This document shows positions 1 to 8,395 of a stretch of DNA of 46,085 nucleotides, in pieces. The position numbers and the translations under genes were made by a program. How positions within the stretch are numbered: position 1 is the stretch's first letter; each line of letters opens with the position of its first letter. Source of the DNA: Myxococcota bacterium (lineage in GTDB: Bacteria > Myxococcota_A > Polyangia > Polyangiales > Houyiibacteriaceae); contig JAHDCI010000017.1 in the NCBI GenBank assembly GCA_020629955.1, forward strand, positions 1 to 46,085. The letters run 5' to 3'. Below the pieces are notes generated by a model. It saw nothing but the letters and a program-made list of their open reading frames with translations. It made no database searches and was not told the DNA's origin.

Positions 1-215
1 GACTTTTGATAGATGGGGTTTGAGTAGGTCAATACGCCGCGCTGGATGCGCTAGCGGGGCTCAAATCGATGGAAGGGATGATCTTTCGTCAGGAGCGCCT
101 AGGCAACCTTCGATCGACGAACGAGATGCCGAGTAGTTCGAAGGAAGAGCGAAGCTCGGATCGGCGCTCCTTGGCGGAAGAGGGCCCTTCTATCGAATTG
201 AATCACGCACGAGTT
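1..215. other. Left-edge non-coding stretch downstream of cdaR
   Basis: No convincing gene is seen here. It follows the minus-strand operon ending with cdaR. glmM often comes next to cdaA-cdaR in other bacteria, but no glmM-like coding sequence is visible in this stretch; it could lie beyond the window. No clear terminator hairpin with a T-run was found. Confidence 0.4.
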
Positions 216-1151
216 CTACTCCGAAGCGGAAGTAGCATCGACATGGCTCGGCTCAATCGAGAGGACCTCAACACCCGCCGGAACGCCGCGCGCTACGAGA
301 GCGATGGATCCGCCGTCCTCAGGTAGACCGCTAACGTCCGCAATCGCAGCAAGCGAGGCGGGGTCGATCAAATCCACGCTCGATGGTGGGCCGCGAAGCG
401 TAAAGGTGACCGCGCCCGTCTCGGAAGTTGCTTCTCCCCCCTCGAACGTGACGCTCACTCCGGGGAGCGTGCGCTCAGTCAGGTCTTCGACGATATGCAG
501 CTCGACCGCGATGGGGGCGTTGTTCAACGCCCGAACATGCTCTGGCAAGCTCGCCAACGGAACGCGCCTCGTATGACGGCCGAGGTCAATATTGTCCAGA
601 GATACAGGCTGTGTCCGTGCGACACGTAACGAAGAAACGAGCTCCGCTGGCCCGACGAGGCGAACCTCTTGCGGCCGCACGCTCGGCGGCTCTGCGAGCA
701 CAGACCCCTCCGGTGGCTCGCCTTGGATATCTGCCTGAACTCGCAGCGTTCGCTCGATGCGCTCCGCCCACCGTAGCTGAATCGACGCGGGTGCAACCTG
801 GGTAATCTGAATGCCTGGCGGTACTTCGAACTCATCGTCGGCGAAGTAGTAGTAGGGCACGCTGGTATCGGTGAGGTCGATCTCAACAGAGGGCAAAAGC
901 TCCGGCTGAATCGCGTTTAGCTGAACGCGGCTGCCCTTAAATGTCAGGCGTACCCGATCGGGGAGCTCGCTGACGAGCATTCTTCCCGCCGAGGGTGGAG
1001 GAAGAATGGCGACGACGTCCACAAAGACCGAACGCTGCGCATCCTCCGCGCCCCGCACGACGGAGAACATCATGATCGCGCCGGCAATCGAGGTGAGTTT
1101 GAGCCCAAGGTTGTGGGTGACGAGGCTCTTGAGTCGCTCGCGAATCGTCAT
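216..1151 (-). CDS. cdaR: CdaR-like YbbR-domain protein (regulator of diadenylate cyclase)
   Basis: This 311-residue protein has one N-terminal membrane segment (about residues 14-33). A long extracytoplasmic region of repeated YbbR-type beta units follows, with recurring patterns such as P-x-x-V-x-L-x-G-P and repeated short blocks ending in L-x-V. In the family, CdaR is a membrane-anchored partner that modulates the c-di-AMP synthase CdaA. The ATG start overlaps the stop of the upstream cdaA gene by four bases, so the two are translationally coupled. The call rests mainly on this position plus the YbbR-like architecture; sequence similarity of YbbR domains is weak. What the domain senses cannot be read from the sequence. 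Confidence 0.85.
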   Translation of the reverse strand: MTIRERLKSLVTHNLGLKLTSIAGAIMMFSVVRGAEDAQRSVFVDVVAILPPPSAGRMLVSELPDRVRLTFKGSRVQLNAIQPELLPSVEIDLTDTSVPYYYFADDEFEVPPGIQITQVAPASIQLRWAERIERTLRVQADIQGEPPEGSVLAEPPSVRPQEVRLVGPAELVSSLRVARTQPVSLDNIDLGRHTRRVPLASLPEHVRALNNAPIAVELHIVEDLTERTLPGVSVTFEGGEATSETGAVTFTLRGPPSSVDLIDPASLAAIADVSGLPEDGGSIALVARGVPAGVEVLSIEPSHVDATSASE

Positions 1152-2140
1152 ACCATCGGCTCCTCGATCGAATCGAGCTCACTGGTGGGTTCCGCGGCCA
1201 GCTCTGGATCGTCTCCCGGCAACGTTACGCGTTCTTTGGGCTTCGGCTTCGGCTTCGGTTTTGCGACAGCCGCACTTGCGCTGCCGGGGCTCGTCGTTCG
1301 AGAGGACGTGGCGGGTTCCTTCGGCTTGTAGAACAGCCCAAAGAGCGCCTCCCGAAGCGAATCTCCATCGAGATTACGAACGATATTTCCGTTGAAGCAG
1401 AGGGAGACACTACCGCGCTCTTCGGAAACGACGACTGCGACGGCGTCCGTCTCCTCGGTGATGCCGATCGCCGCGCGATGCCGCGTCCCGAGGGAACGAT
1501 CGTGAGAGCCGCTGCTAAGCGGGAGCACGGCGCCCGCTTGCCAGACTCTCCCATCCCGAACGATCACCGCGCCATCGTGCATCGGGTTTTCAAAGCTCGG
1601 AATAAAAATGCTGTAGAGGAGCTCGCGAGTAACCTCCGCATCGAGCCCGGTGCCGGGTTCAATGAACTCTTCAAGAACAGCATCCCGTTCAAAAACGACC
1701 ATCGCACCGATGCGCTTTTGCGCGAGTTCCCCGGCAGCGCGAATGACCTCCTCGAGGACGGCGGTCTCTCGAGCGGTGCGAGAACGTTGGAAGAGCGACC
1801 CACGACCCATTCGCATCAAGGCACGGCGAATATCGGCTTGAAAGATCACCACGACGACAAGAACGAAGTTGGTGAGAAGTGAATCGTAAATCCGAAGGAC
1901 GCTGATGAGCCCGAGCTGCCGCGCGAAGAGATAGCCGACGACTCCGAGCCCTAGCCCGACGGCCATCTGCATCGCTCGGGTGCCCTTGAGCACGACGAGG
2001 CCCGCATAGATGAGCGCCGCGACAAGTCCAATATCGAGGCAGTCTCGGGCGATATCTCCTGCGCCGCGATCAAAGAACGCACCCATCCCGAGCGTGAGGG
2101 ACGACCACATCTCGACGAAGAACTCGATCACAGCATCCAC
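1148..2140 (-). CDS. cdaA: CdaA-type membrane diadenylate cyclase
   Basis: It makes c-di-AMP from two ATP. The 330-residue protein has three hydrophobic segments (about residues 35-51, 58-73 and 82-100) followed by a DisA_N cyclase domain. The two hallmark motifs are present: DGA at residues 189-191 (within H-D-G-A-V-I) and RHR at 220-222 (G-T-R-H-R-A-A). The start is GTG, one base inside the folP stop (TAGTG), and the stop overlaps cdaR. The family is usually about 270-280 residues; the extra length is a Pro/Lys repeat (KPKPKPKPK) and an acidic tail after about residue 272, probably disordered. No c-di-AMP phosphodiesterase is visible in the window. Confidence 0.95.
   Translation of the reverse strand: MDAVIEFFVEMWSSLTLGMGAFFDRGAGDIARDCLDIGLVAALIYAGLVVLKGTRAMQMAVGLGLGVVGYLFARQLGLISVLRIYDSLLTNFVLVVVVIFQADIRRALMRMGRGSLFQRSRTARETAVLEEVIRAAGELAQKRIGAMVVFERDAVLEEFIEPGTGLDAEVTRELLYSIFIPSFENPMHDGAVIVRDGRVWQAGAVLPLSSGSHDRSLGTRHRAAIGITEETDAVAVVVSEERGSVSLCFNGNIVRNLDGDSLREALFGLFYKPKEPATSSRTTSPGSASAAVAKPKPKPKPKERVTLPGDDPELAAEPTSELDSIEEPMV
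1239..1262. repeat. Short hexamer repeat coding the Pro-Lys run of CdaA
   Basis: About three perfect copies of the hexamer GGCTTC plus a partial copy lie inside cdaA. They encode the alternating Lys-Pro run in the C-terminal tail. Loss or gain of a unit would keep the frame. Confidence 0.7.
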
Positions 2141-2958
2141 TACGAAGCCTCCCCACAGGCGCCAAGCAGGGCAAGCGCTTGGGATGTCTCGAATACATCG
2201 TGAACCCGGACCGCAGCCGCGCCAGCTTGGGCCGCCAAAATCGCCGTCGCAAGACTGCCGCCAAGCCGCTCCGAAGGCGATGCAGGAACATGCAGATGCG
2301 AGATAAACGACTTTCGGGAGCTCCCAAAGAGCACCGGCAACCCTCCAGAGTACTCTGCGAGCGTGGAAACCAGCCGGGCGCTATCGCGTGGCTTCTTCGC
2401 GAATCCGATGCCGGGATCCACCCAAATGCGCCCCCGAGAAACCCCAGCATCCTCTGCCCGCTGAACAGCCTGCCGAAGTTCGAGACGCACCTCTTCGACG
2501 ACATCTTCATACGTCGTCTGCGCGCCTTCAATTTCCCCCCGACCACGGTTGTGCATGAGCACAAGGTCGCACTCGCCGTGCGCGGCGACAACTCTTAAGA
2601 GTTCAGGATCCGTACCGCCGGAGATATCGTTGATGATCGCCGCGCCCGCGTCGAGGCACGCAGCAGCAACCTCTGCGCGAACGGTATCGATGGAGAGACG
2701 CGCGGTCGCGGCGAGAGCCTTCACCACCGGGAGCACTCGCTGTATCTCCTCGTCGATCGAAACACGCTTCGCGCCATCCCCGTAGTCAGGGCCTTTCGGG
2801 CGGGAGCTTTCGCCTCCGATGTCCAGAACGTCGGCACCCTCCTCGAGCATCCGATGGGCGTGTCGCAACGCGTCGTCGAGCGCGTGATGCATTCCGCCAT
2901 CGCTAAAGGAATCGGGGGTGATATTGAGCACTCCCCATACTTCGCAAGGCCGATTCAT
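2140..2958 (-). CDS. folP: Dihydropteroate synthase
   Basis: It joins 6-hydroxymethyl-dihydropterin diphosphate with p-aminobenzoate in folate synthesis, in the cytosol. The TIM-barrel signatures are clear: VLNITPDSFSDGG near the N terminus, ADVLDIGGESSRP, INDISGG, LMHNRG, and the C-terminal RVHDV. I chose the ATG at 2958, which gives 272 residues, a usual family length. Upstream TTG (2985) and GTG (2970) in frame are alternatives, and no strong Shine-Dalgarno site decides between them. It lies 81 bases after ftsH and its stop overlaps the cdaA start, so it is the middle of the ftsH-folP-cdaA-cdaR run. ftsH next to folP is a known arrangement in many bacteria. Confidence 0.95.
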   Translation of the reverse strand: MNRPCEVWGVLNITPDSFSDGGMHHALDDALRHAHRMLEEGADVLDIGGESSRPKGPDYGDGAKRVSIDEEIQRVLPVVKALAATARLSIDTVRAEVAAACLDAGAAIINDISGGTDPELLRVVAAHGECDLVLMHNRGRGEIEGAQTTYEDVVEEVRLELRQAVQRAEDAGVSRGRIWVDPGIGFAKKPRDSARLVSTLAEYSGGLPVLFGSSRKSFISHLHVPASPSERLGGSLATAILAAQAGAAAVRVHDVFETSQALALLGACGEAS

Positions 2959-3039
2959 CCCGCGGCCCACGCAAAAGGGCGCCAACGCTCTCGCGCGGCA
3001 CCCTTCCCCGGATTGAATCGTCGTTCTTCGATCTTCTGG

Positions 3040-4965
3040 CTATCCCGCCGATGGCGCTTCACGAGGACGCGGCTGGAAGATGGCGCCGGAGCGCTTCTCT
3101 TTTGCTTCACGGCGCTTGTCCGCGTAGCTCGGAATATGAACTCGCTCGCGCGGGGGAAGCGGCTCACCTTTAAGGATCGCTTCAAGCTCTCCGCGGCCAA
3201 TTGTCTCCCGGTCGAGGAGCGCGTCGGCAATCGCATCGAGCTGTTCGCGATGTTCAGAAATGAGCGCATGCGTGCGATCGTACTGGGTTGAGATAATCTG
3301 GCGAACTTCTGCGTCGATTTGGTTCGCCGTCTTCTCGGAATAGTCCTTGTGGTAGGAGGCGCCAAGGAAGCCGCCTTCCTCGCGCTCAACGTACGCGAGC
3401 GGTCCGAGCTCCTTGCTCATTCCCCACTGCGTGACCATTGCGCGGGCGAGCTGAGTCGCCTTCTTAATATCGTCGGAGGCGCCGCTCGTGAGCTGGCCAA
3501 AGACGACCTCTTCGGCAATACGGCCACCGAGCGCCATCGCAATACGGTCGAGCGCCTCGACGCGAGAGACGTTCAGACGGTCTTCTTCCGGGAGCGCCAT
3601 CGTCACGCCGAGCGCGGGTCCGCGCGGAATGATCGTCACCTTATGGATCGGGTCGTGGTGCTCGAGAATCATCCCGGCAAGCGCGTGGCCTGCCTCGTGG
3701 TAGGCCGTTGTCCGCTTGTTCTCTTCCGAGATGACCATGGATCGCCGTTCGCTGCCCATGAGGACTTTGTCCTTCGCCATCTCGATGTCGATCATGCTGA
3801 CTTCGTTCTTGTCCTGACGCGCAGCCAGGAGCGCGCTTTCGTTGACGAGGTTCTCGAGGTCCGCGCCCGAGAAACCAGGCGTGCCACGAGCGATCACTTC
3901 GAGATCCACATCCGGAGAGAGCGGTACCTTTCGGGTGTGCACCTGAAGAATGCCCGTTCGGCCCTTGAGGTCCGGTCGCGGCACGACAATCCGTCGGTCG
4001 AATCGGCCAGGTCGCAAAATCGCCGGGTCGAGAACGTCTGGACGGTTGGTCGCAGCAATGATGATCACGCCGTCGGTGGATTCGAAGCCATCCATCTCGA
4101 CGAGGAGCTGATTGAGAGTCTGCTCGCGCTCATCGTGACCACCCCCCATGCCCGAGCCGCGATGGCGACCAACGGCATCGATCTCGTCGATGAAGATGAT
4201 GCACGGCGCGTGCTTCTTTCCCTGCTCAAAAAGGTCTCGCACGCGGCTCGCGCCAACGCCGACGAACATCTCGACAAAGTCGGAGCCTGAAATCGAGAAG
4301 AAGGGAACGCCGGCTTCTCCCGCGATCGCCTTCGCAAGCAAGGTTTTACCGGTCCCTGGCGCGCCCATCAAAAGCACGCCCTTCGGGATGCGTCCTCCGA
4401 GGCGCTGGAATTTTTTCGGAGCCTTGAGGAACTCGATGATTTCCTCACAGTCGTCCTTCGCTTCGTCGATCCCAGCGACATCGTTAAAGGTGACCTTGTT
4501 TTGCGACTCGTTCAGCAATCGCGCGCGGGACTTCCCGAAGCTCATCGCTTTCCCGCCAGAAGCCTGCAGGTGCCTCATGAAGACAAAGAAGATGACGAGG
4601 AGAAGCAGCATGGGAAGCCACATGAAAAGAAGGTTCGTCCAGAAGCCATTCTGATCTGCGGGCAGCCACTCCACCGATACGTTGTTGTCTTCAAGCATCT
4701 GGTCGACTCGGTCGCTCAAGCGTCCGATCGCCTCTTTTCGGACCTTCTGATTCGAATCAGGATCGGTCACCTCGTATCGGTACCGCGCGTTCTCATCCAT
4801 CGGCTGGATTTGAACCTCGGTGACTTCTCCCGCGCGTACTTGCTGGGAGAACTGACTAAAGGAGACAGTGGAGGCGTGCTCTTCACCCTTTAGGAGTGTC
4901 CAGATCATCACGAACACGAGGATGAGGAACACCCAGAGGAAGAGTGTCTTGTGGGCTTGTTTCAC
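3040..4965 (-). CDS. ftsH: ATP-dependent zinc metalloprotease FtsH
   Basis: A membrane AAA+ protease that unfolds and degrades membrane and short-lived proteins. With the GTG at 4965 it has 641 residues, the typical length. The N terminus has two membrane segments (about residues 8-26 and 110-131) flanking a periplasmic part. The AAA domain follows, with Walker A GAPGTGKT at 201-208, Walker B IIFIDE at 256-261 and the second region of homology around [20 protein letters not shown]. The zinc site HEAGH is at 423-427. The reading frame stays open upstream to a TTG at 5085, but those extra residues do not look like FtsH. The start region is odd: see the finding about the displaced Shine-Dalgarno site and the four-codon ORF. 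Confidence 0.96.
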   Translation of the reverse strand: MKQAHKTLFLWVFLILVFVMIWTLLKGEEHASTVSFSQFSQQVRAGEVTEVQIQPMDENARYRYEVTDPDSNQKVRKEAIGRLSDRVDQMLEDNNVSVEWLPADQNGFWTNLLFMWLPMLLLLVIFFVFMRHLQASGGKAMSFGKSRARLLNESQNKVTFNDVAGIDEAKDDCEEIIEFLKAPKKFQRLGGRIPKGVLLMGAPGTGKTLLAKAIAGEAGVPFFSISGSDFVEMFVGVGASRVRDLFEQGKKHAPCIIFIDEIDAVGRHRGSGMGGGHDEREQTLNQLLVEMDGFESTDGVIIIAATNRPDVLDPAILRPGRFDRRIVVPRPDLKGRTGILQVHTRKVPLSPDVDLEVIARGTPGFSGADLENLVNESALLAARQDKNEVSMIDIEMAKDKVLMGSERRSMVISEENKRTTAYHEAGHALAGMILEHHDPIHKVTIIPRGPALGVTMALPEEDRLNVSRVEALDRIAMALGGRIAEEVVFGQLTSGASDDIKKATQLARAMVTQWGMSKELGPLAYVEREEGGFLGASYHKDYSEKTANQIDAEVRQIISTQYDRTHALISEHREQLDAIADALLDRETIGRGELEAILKGEPLPPRERVHIPSYADKRREAKEKRSGAIFQPRPREAPSAG

Positions 4966-5277
4966 GAGTTCACCATGGAAGTAACGCCGAAAAATAGACG
5001 TTCTTACTTTGGTAGACCTCCTTGCACCCCTACGCAAGACCCATCTGCGCCTTTCTGACGTCAACCTCAGGTCGGTGAAATTCAAACTTCACGAAAGCGC
5101 TCGCGTCCGGGGCACAGGGAGCGTCCGTCAACGTCTCATTTCGTTGGCGCCGAAGGCCGTGAGCAGATTGTTACCCAACCCTGAGATAGAACGACGCTGG
5201 CGGAGTGACCGCCGCCTTTAAGCGCGATTTTCGACAATCTTTTTCAATGTTTAAGCCGAACAAAACTCGGCCTCAAC
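4966..5277. other. tilS-ftsH intergenic region (ftsH leader)
   Basis: This 312-base gap separates tilS from ftsH on the minus strand. Just after tilS there is a weak hairpin (stem about 7 bp, near 5253-5275) with only a short T tract. A strong Shine-Dalgarno-like AAGGAGGT lies at 5023-5016 on the minus strand, but about 50 bases before the chosen ftsH GTG. A GC-rich inverted repeat (GGCGG/CCGCC) lies near 5200-5215. I could not identify a convincing promoter. Confidence 0.4.
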
Positions 5278-6240
5278 CTACTCCCGTTCGCTTCGACCCT
5301 TCGCTCCGCTCTCCAGAAAGACAAGTGTTCCGGCGTCGACGATGGCCCGCCATCCCCCGCCGAGGAGCACCTCTCCCCGAGAATTCCGCACGAGGTCCGC
5401 GAGCTGCGCTACGTGACGTTTTCCAAGGCTGCGGCCGGTGACTTCGGACGCCCAATCCCGAATCCGAAGCGATCGCGCTTCAGGACTGAGACGCTTCAAC
5501 TCCGACACATCTCCTCTCGAGGCTTCCACCATGTCGCCCCTTTCGAGGAGTTCCGCACAGCCTCGCGCTTCATCGGAAAGCTGAGCGAGATGGGCTCGGA
5601 TCCCCGGATGTTCTCCCTCAAGTGTCGCGAGGAGCCTCCGAAAGCGAACGCGCTCGAACCGCTCATCGGCATTGGAGGGGTCTTCCAGGAAACTCTGTTG
5701 CCAACCATCAAGCGCTCCTCTTGCGGCAGCTCGCGAAACATCGATCAGCGGCCGAACGACGCCATCTTCTCGGACGGGCGCGATGCTGCGCAGCGAGCGA
5801 ATTCCTCGGCCGCGAAAGACTCGGGAGAGAACCGTCTCCGCCTGGTCATCGAGCGTATGACCGGTCGCAATCACACTGGCGCCAGTCTCCTCGCGCACGG
5901 CGTGCAAGGCTCGATAGCGTGCCTCCCGCGCTTCCGCCTGAAGATTTCCGCTTCCCACTTCGATGCGGCGGCCAACAAATGGCAGTCCGAGTGATTCTGC
6001 GAGCCGCCCTACCCAACCCACCTCGTCGCTGGATGCTTCACGAAGGCCATGGTCGATCGACGCGACGAAAAGGCTCCAGCCGAAGGAATCTCGGAGAGCG
6101 ACAAGCGCCCGCAAGAGTGCGACCGAATCCCCCCCGCCGGAACAAGCCACAAGGATTGCGCTTCCCTCGGAGAGCATCTCTCGGCGAACGATCGTTTGCC
6201 GGACGGTTCGAACAAAGTCGGCGGAACGCGTTGCGCTCAT
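5278..6240 (-). CDS. tilS: tRNA(Ile)-lysidine synthase
   Basis: It adds lysine to C34 of the CAU-anticodon isoleucine tRNA so that it reads AUA. The PP-loop ATP motif SGGGDS is at residues 34-39, followed by SIDHGLR, the ATGHTLDDQAET block and FRGRGIRSL, all typical of TilS. At 320 residues it has the catalytic domain and the following helical domain but appears to lack the full C-terminal domain of the about 430-residue enterobacterial enzyme; shorter forms are known. The ATG at 6240 is 10 bases after the upstream lipoprotein gene, so the two are probably cotranscribed. An ftsH neighbour downstream of tilS is common in bacteria. Confidence 0.93.
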   Translation of the reverse strand: MSATRSADFVRTVRQTIVRREMLSEGSAILVACSGGGDSVALLRALVALRDSFGWSLFVASIDHGLREASSDEVGWVGRLAESLGLPFVGRRIEVGSGNLQAEAREARYRALHAVREETGASVIATGHTLDDQAETVLSRVFRGRGIRSLRSIAPVREDGVVRPLIDVSRAAARGALDGWQQSFLEDPSNADERFERVRFRRLLATLEGEHPGIRAHLAQLSDEARGCAELLERGDMVEASRGDVSELKRLSPEARSLRIRDWASEVTGRSLGKRHVAQLADLVRNSRGEVLLGGGWRAIVDAGTLVFLESGAKGRSERE

Positions 6241-6250
6241 CGGGAGGCGG

Positions 6251-7435
6251 CTATTCGCACTCCACGAGGAAACTTAGCTGCCAAGGACTCGAAGTGAGGG
6301 TCGCCGAGGCGCCGGCATCTCCCACAAAGTCGACGAACTGTCCGGTAACGATCCGCCGAGCAAAGCTCTCGAGCGGCGCTCCAGAGGTATTGAGAAGCAG
6401 CACTCGGTCGGAGAGGATGGCAGCGGGCGCCCCGTTCAGCTCGATCAATGTTCGAGTATCGGCGGGGAGAGGTTCTACCGAATCGATCCCATCTTGCGTA
6501 ATCCGATGAATCAATTGATCGGAATCCAGTGCGAGAACTGCGCCATCCCCCGAAGCCACCACACCTCGGGGGATCAGAGGCTCTGCGTCGATGGGCGACA
6601 CACTCGAGCTATTCAAGAAGAAGACACCGCCCTCAGCAACGATGAGCAATCCCGTCAGCGCACTCGCGATACCAAATTGGCCAAGCTCAGGGAGTTCGCG
6701 CGGTTCTCCGTCCAGCCCGTAGTGAGCGGCGGTCAGCCCTTCGAGTGACTGATAGACGATGCTCCAGCGACCGTCGAAATAAGCGGCATCGAACTGCGCA
6801 ACGGGCCCCAGTGTATTGACCGCGCCGTTGCTCCAAACCCCTGCCTCACGCCGCGCGTAGAGAAGCCCGCCGATATCGGTCTGTGCGACAACAAGAACGC
6901 TCTCTCGCCACTCGAACGAACGCAGCGAGACAAATGCGCTCCCGCGAGAGAGACGGAAGAGCTCTACCGGAGTCCGTGGGTTTCCCTCTTGATCATACGA
7001 CGTTCGGAACGCTGCGGTCCCGGTGACACTTGCCAGCCCGTAGCTCGAATCGCTCTCACGGAAGAGAGCAAACGTCGAGCCCGCGAGGCTGATGCGTTCT
7101 TCGACGCCGCGGGCATCTTCGTCAATGCGTCCATCGCAATCTTCGTCCACTCCGTCGCAACGTTCGATCTCGAGCGAGGAAACATTTGGATTCGTATCGT
7201 CGCAGTCCTGACCGCAACCCAGAACCGGATCGCCATCGTTGTCATCATCGCGCAGCTCGGAGGTCTGTACACATACGCCGGCGAGGCAATCCATCACGAC
7301 GCACATATCGTCAGAGGTACAGTCCGAAGCGCGATCGCAGGCTTCCCCTTGGTTGATCTGGACCTCGTCAGGGATATCGCGGCCGCATCGCGAGAAGGGA
7401 ACCAGTAGAGCAGCAATCAGAAGCGTTTTAAGCAC
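6251..7435 (-). CDS. Lipoprotein with MopE-like metal-binding motif
   Basis: A probable secreted lipoprotein of about 394 residues. I chose the GTG at 7435 because it opens directly on a signal sequence (LKTLLIAALLVPFS) ending in a lipobox-like S-R-C; an in-frame start at 7489 adds 18 residues with no such sense. After a Cys-rich part comes the pattern GCGQDCDDTNPNV...ERCDGVDEDCDGRIDED. This matches the putative metal-binding motif of MopE-type proteins, common in Myxococcota. The rest lacks Cys almost entirely and reads as beta-rich repeats (SFEWRESVLVVAQ, YFDGRWSIVYQ, LIVAEGGVFFLN), suggesting a beta-propeller-like fold; that is inference. It heads the tilS-ftsH run. Ligand and role are unknown. 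Confidence 0.75.
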   Translation of the reverse strand: MLKTLLIAALLVPFSRCGRDIPDEVQINQGEACDRASDCTSDDMCVVMDCLAGVCVQTSELRDDDNDGDPVLGCGQDCDDTNPNVSSLEIERCDGVDEDCDGRIDEDARGVEERISLAGSTFALFRESDSSYGLASVTGTAAFRTSYDQEGNPRTPVELFRLSRGSAFVSLRSFEWRESVLVVAQTDIGGLLYARREAGVWSNGAVNTLGPVAQFDAAYFDGRWSIVYQSLEGLTAAHYGLDGEPRELPELGQFGIASALTGLLIVAEGGVFFLNSSSVSPIDAEPLIPRGVVASGDGAVLALDSDQLIHRITQDGIDSVEPLPADTRTLIELNGAPAAILSDRVLLLNTSGAPLESFARRIVTGQFVDFVGDAGASATLTSSPWQLSFLVECE

Positions 7436-7491
7436 GGGCGCAGCATAGTCCAAGAGATAGCGAAGCACCCAACCCAATCGTCGCTCCAAAT

Positions 7492-7518
7492 AGAAAAGCG
7501 CCCCCGGAGGGACGCTTC
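7492..7518 (-). terminator. Rho-independent terminator after the 7539-8156 gene
   Basis: On the minus strand a 9-bp stem (AAGCGTCCC with GGGGCGCTT, one G-T wobble, loop TCC-type) is followed by TTTTCTATTT. It lies 20 bases after the stop of the upstream gene and separates it from the lipoprotein-tilS block. Confidence 0.75.
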
Positions 7519-7538
7519 GGCTCGGTCGAGCGGCAGGC

Positions 7539-8156
7539 TTAGAAGGCGCCGCTTACCAACGAAAGCTGGAACTGGGTGCCTCGGTCGACACCAAATCGCT
7601 GGGATTCAACCTGCGAATACAGAGGCGAGACGTTCACACCGGGCACACCCACTTGAACGTCACCGTAGCCGGTTCGGATCAGGCCACCACCCATGCTTGC
7701 AATGCGGCGAACCCGAGCCCTTGCGCTCTCTTCAGGTTCTTCTTCTCCATCCCCGGGTCCGGAATCTAAACTTTCGTCGTCCTCCATCTCATCCGCAGGG
7801 TCGTACGCCGTTAGCACCAAAGTGAGGAGAATGGTTGGGACGACGAGCGTCAGCCCAGTGACCAACATTCCAACAGAAGCTCCCGTCAGGTCGTTCTGAT
7901 CTAGAAGAAAATGCCCCGCGACCGCGCCACCAGCGCCACCGACAAGTGGGAAAACAATGTAGGGCCATGCGCCGTCCATTCCGGCAAGCGCAGGAACCAC
8001 GAACCCAAGTTCAGCTCCGATCAAACCGAGGCCGATCAGCCCCTTTGGTCCCGCGCTGATTTCGTTCGTCGCGGGTTCCTGAGCCATTGCCACGTCTGGG
8101 GTCGCGACCTGAAACGCGACCGCCATTGCGGCCACTAGTGCAAAACGCCTAAGCAT
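7539..8156 (-). CDS. Exported or membrane protein of unknown function
   Basis: I chose the ATG at 8156 because GGAGGAG stands seven bases before it and the product opens with a signal peptide (MLRRFALVAAMAVAF...AMAQ, cut after about residue 26). The 205-residue protein then has a glycine-rich hydrophobic stretch (GLIGLGLIGAELGFVVPALAG; GGAGGAVAGHFLL) and a strong membrane segment (MLVTGLTLVVPTILLTLVL). An acidic linker (residues about 120-145) and a C-terminal part ending in Phe follow. The ending FQLSLVSGAF has the alternating pattern of an outer-membrane strand, but one strand cannot make a barrel. No family recognised. It is a single transcription unit between two terminators. Confidence 0.75.
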   Translation of the reverse strand: MLRRFALVAAMAVAFQVATPDVAMAQEPATNEISAGPKGLIGLGLIGAELGFVVPALAGMDGAWPYIVFPLVGGAGGAVAGHFLLDQNDLTGASVGMLVTGLTLVVPTILLTLVLTAYDPADEMEDDESLDSGPGDGEEEPEESARARVRRIASMGGGLIRTGYGDVQVGVPGVNVSPLYSQVESQRFGVDRGTQFQLSLVSGAF

Positions 8157-8332
8157 TATTTCTCCTCCATGGGGGTCCGCGGACCTTACACGCAGCCGGA
8201 CACCCCGGCAACATCCCCATCGATTTTGAGCGCCCCGATAGAGGACGCGAACATCTTGAATTCCTTCATTGAGTTTGTTGCATGCTTTCGAGGCACTATT
8301 CAATGCAAAAATCCGCGTGCTCATGAAACGAG

Positions 8333-8368
8333 AAAAACGCCCAGAAACTTAAGTGTTTCCAGGCGTTT
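8333..8368 (-). terminator. Rho-independent terminator of ftsZ
   Basis: On the minus strand a 14-bp stem (AAACGCCTGGAAAC with GTTTCTGGGCGTTT, two G-T wobbles) closes a 6-base loop and runs into TTTTTC. It lies about 28 bases after the ftsZ stop and ends the ftsA-ftsZ unit. Confidence 0.88.
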
Positions 8369-8395
8369 AACCCTTAGCCGATTAGGCGCACTGCC

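Noticed and set aside
3319-4290. Long plus-strand frame antisense to ftsH
   Set aside because: Typical shadow frame in GC-rich DNA, opposite a clear FtsH; the same holds for the 8405-9646 frame antisense to ftsZ and the 15368-16573 frame antisense to panB.
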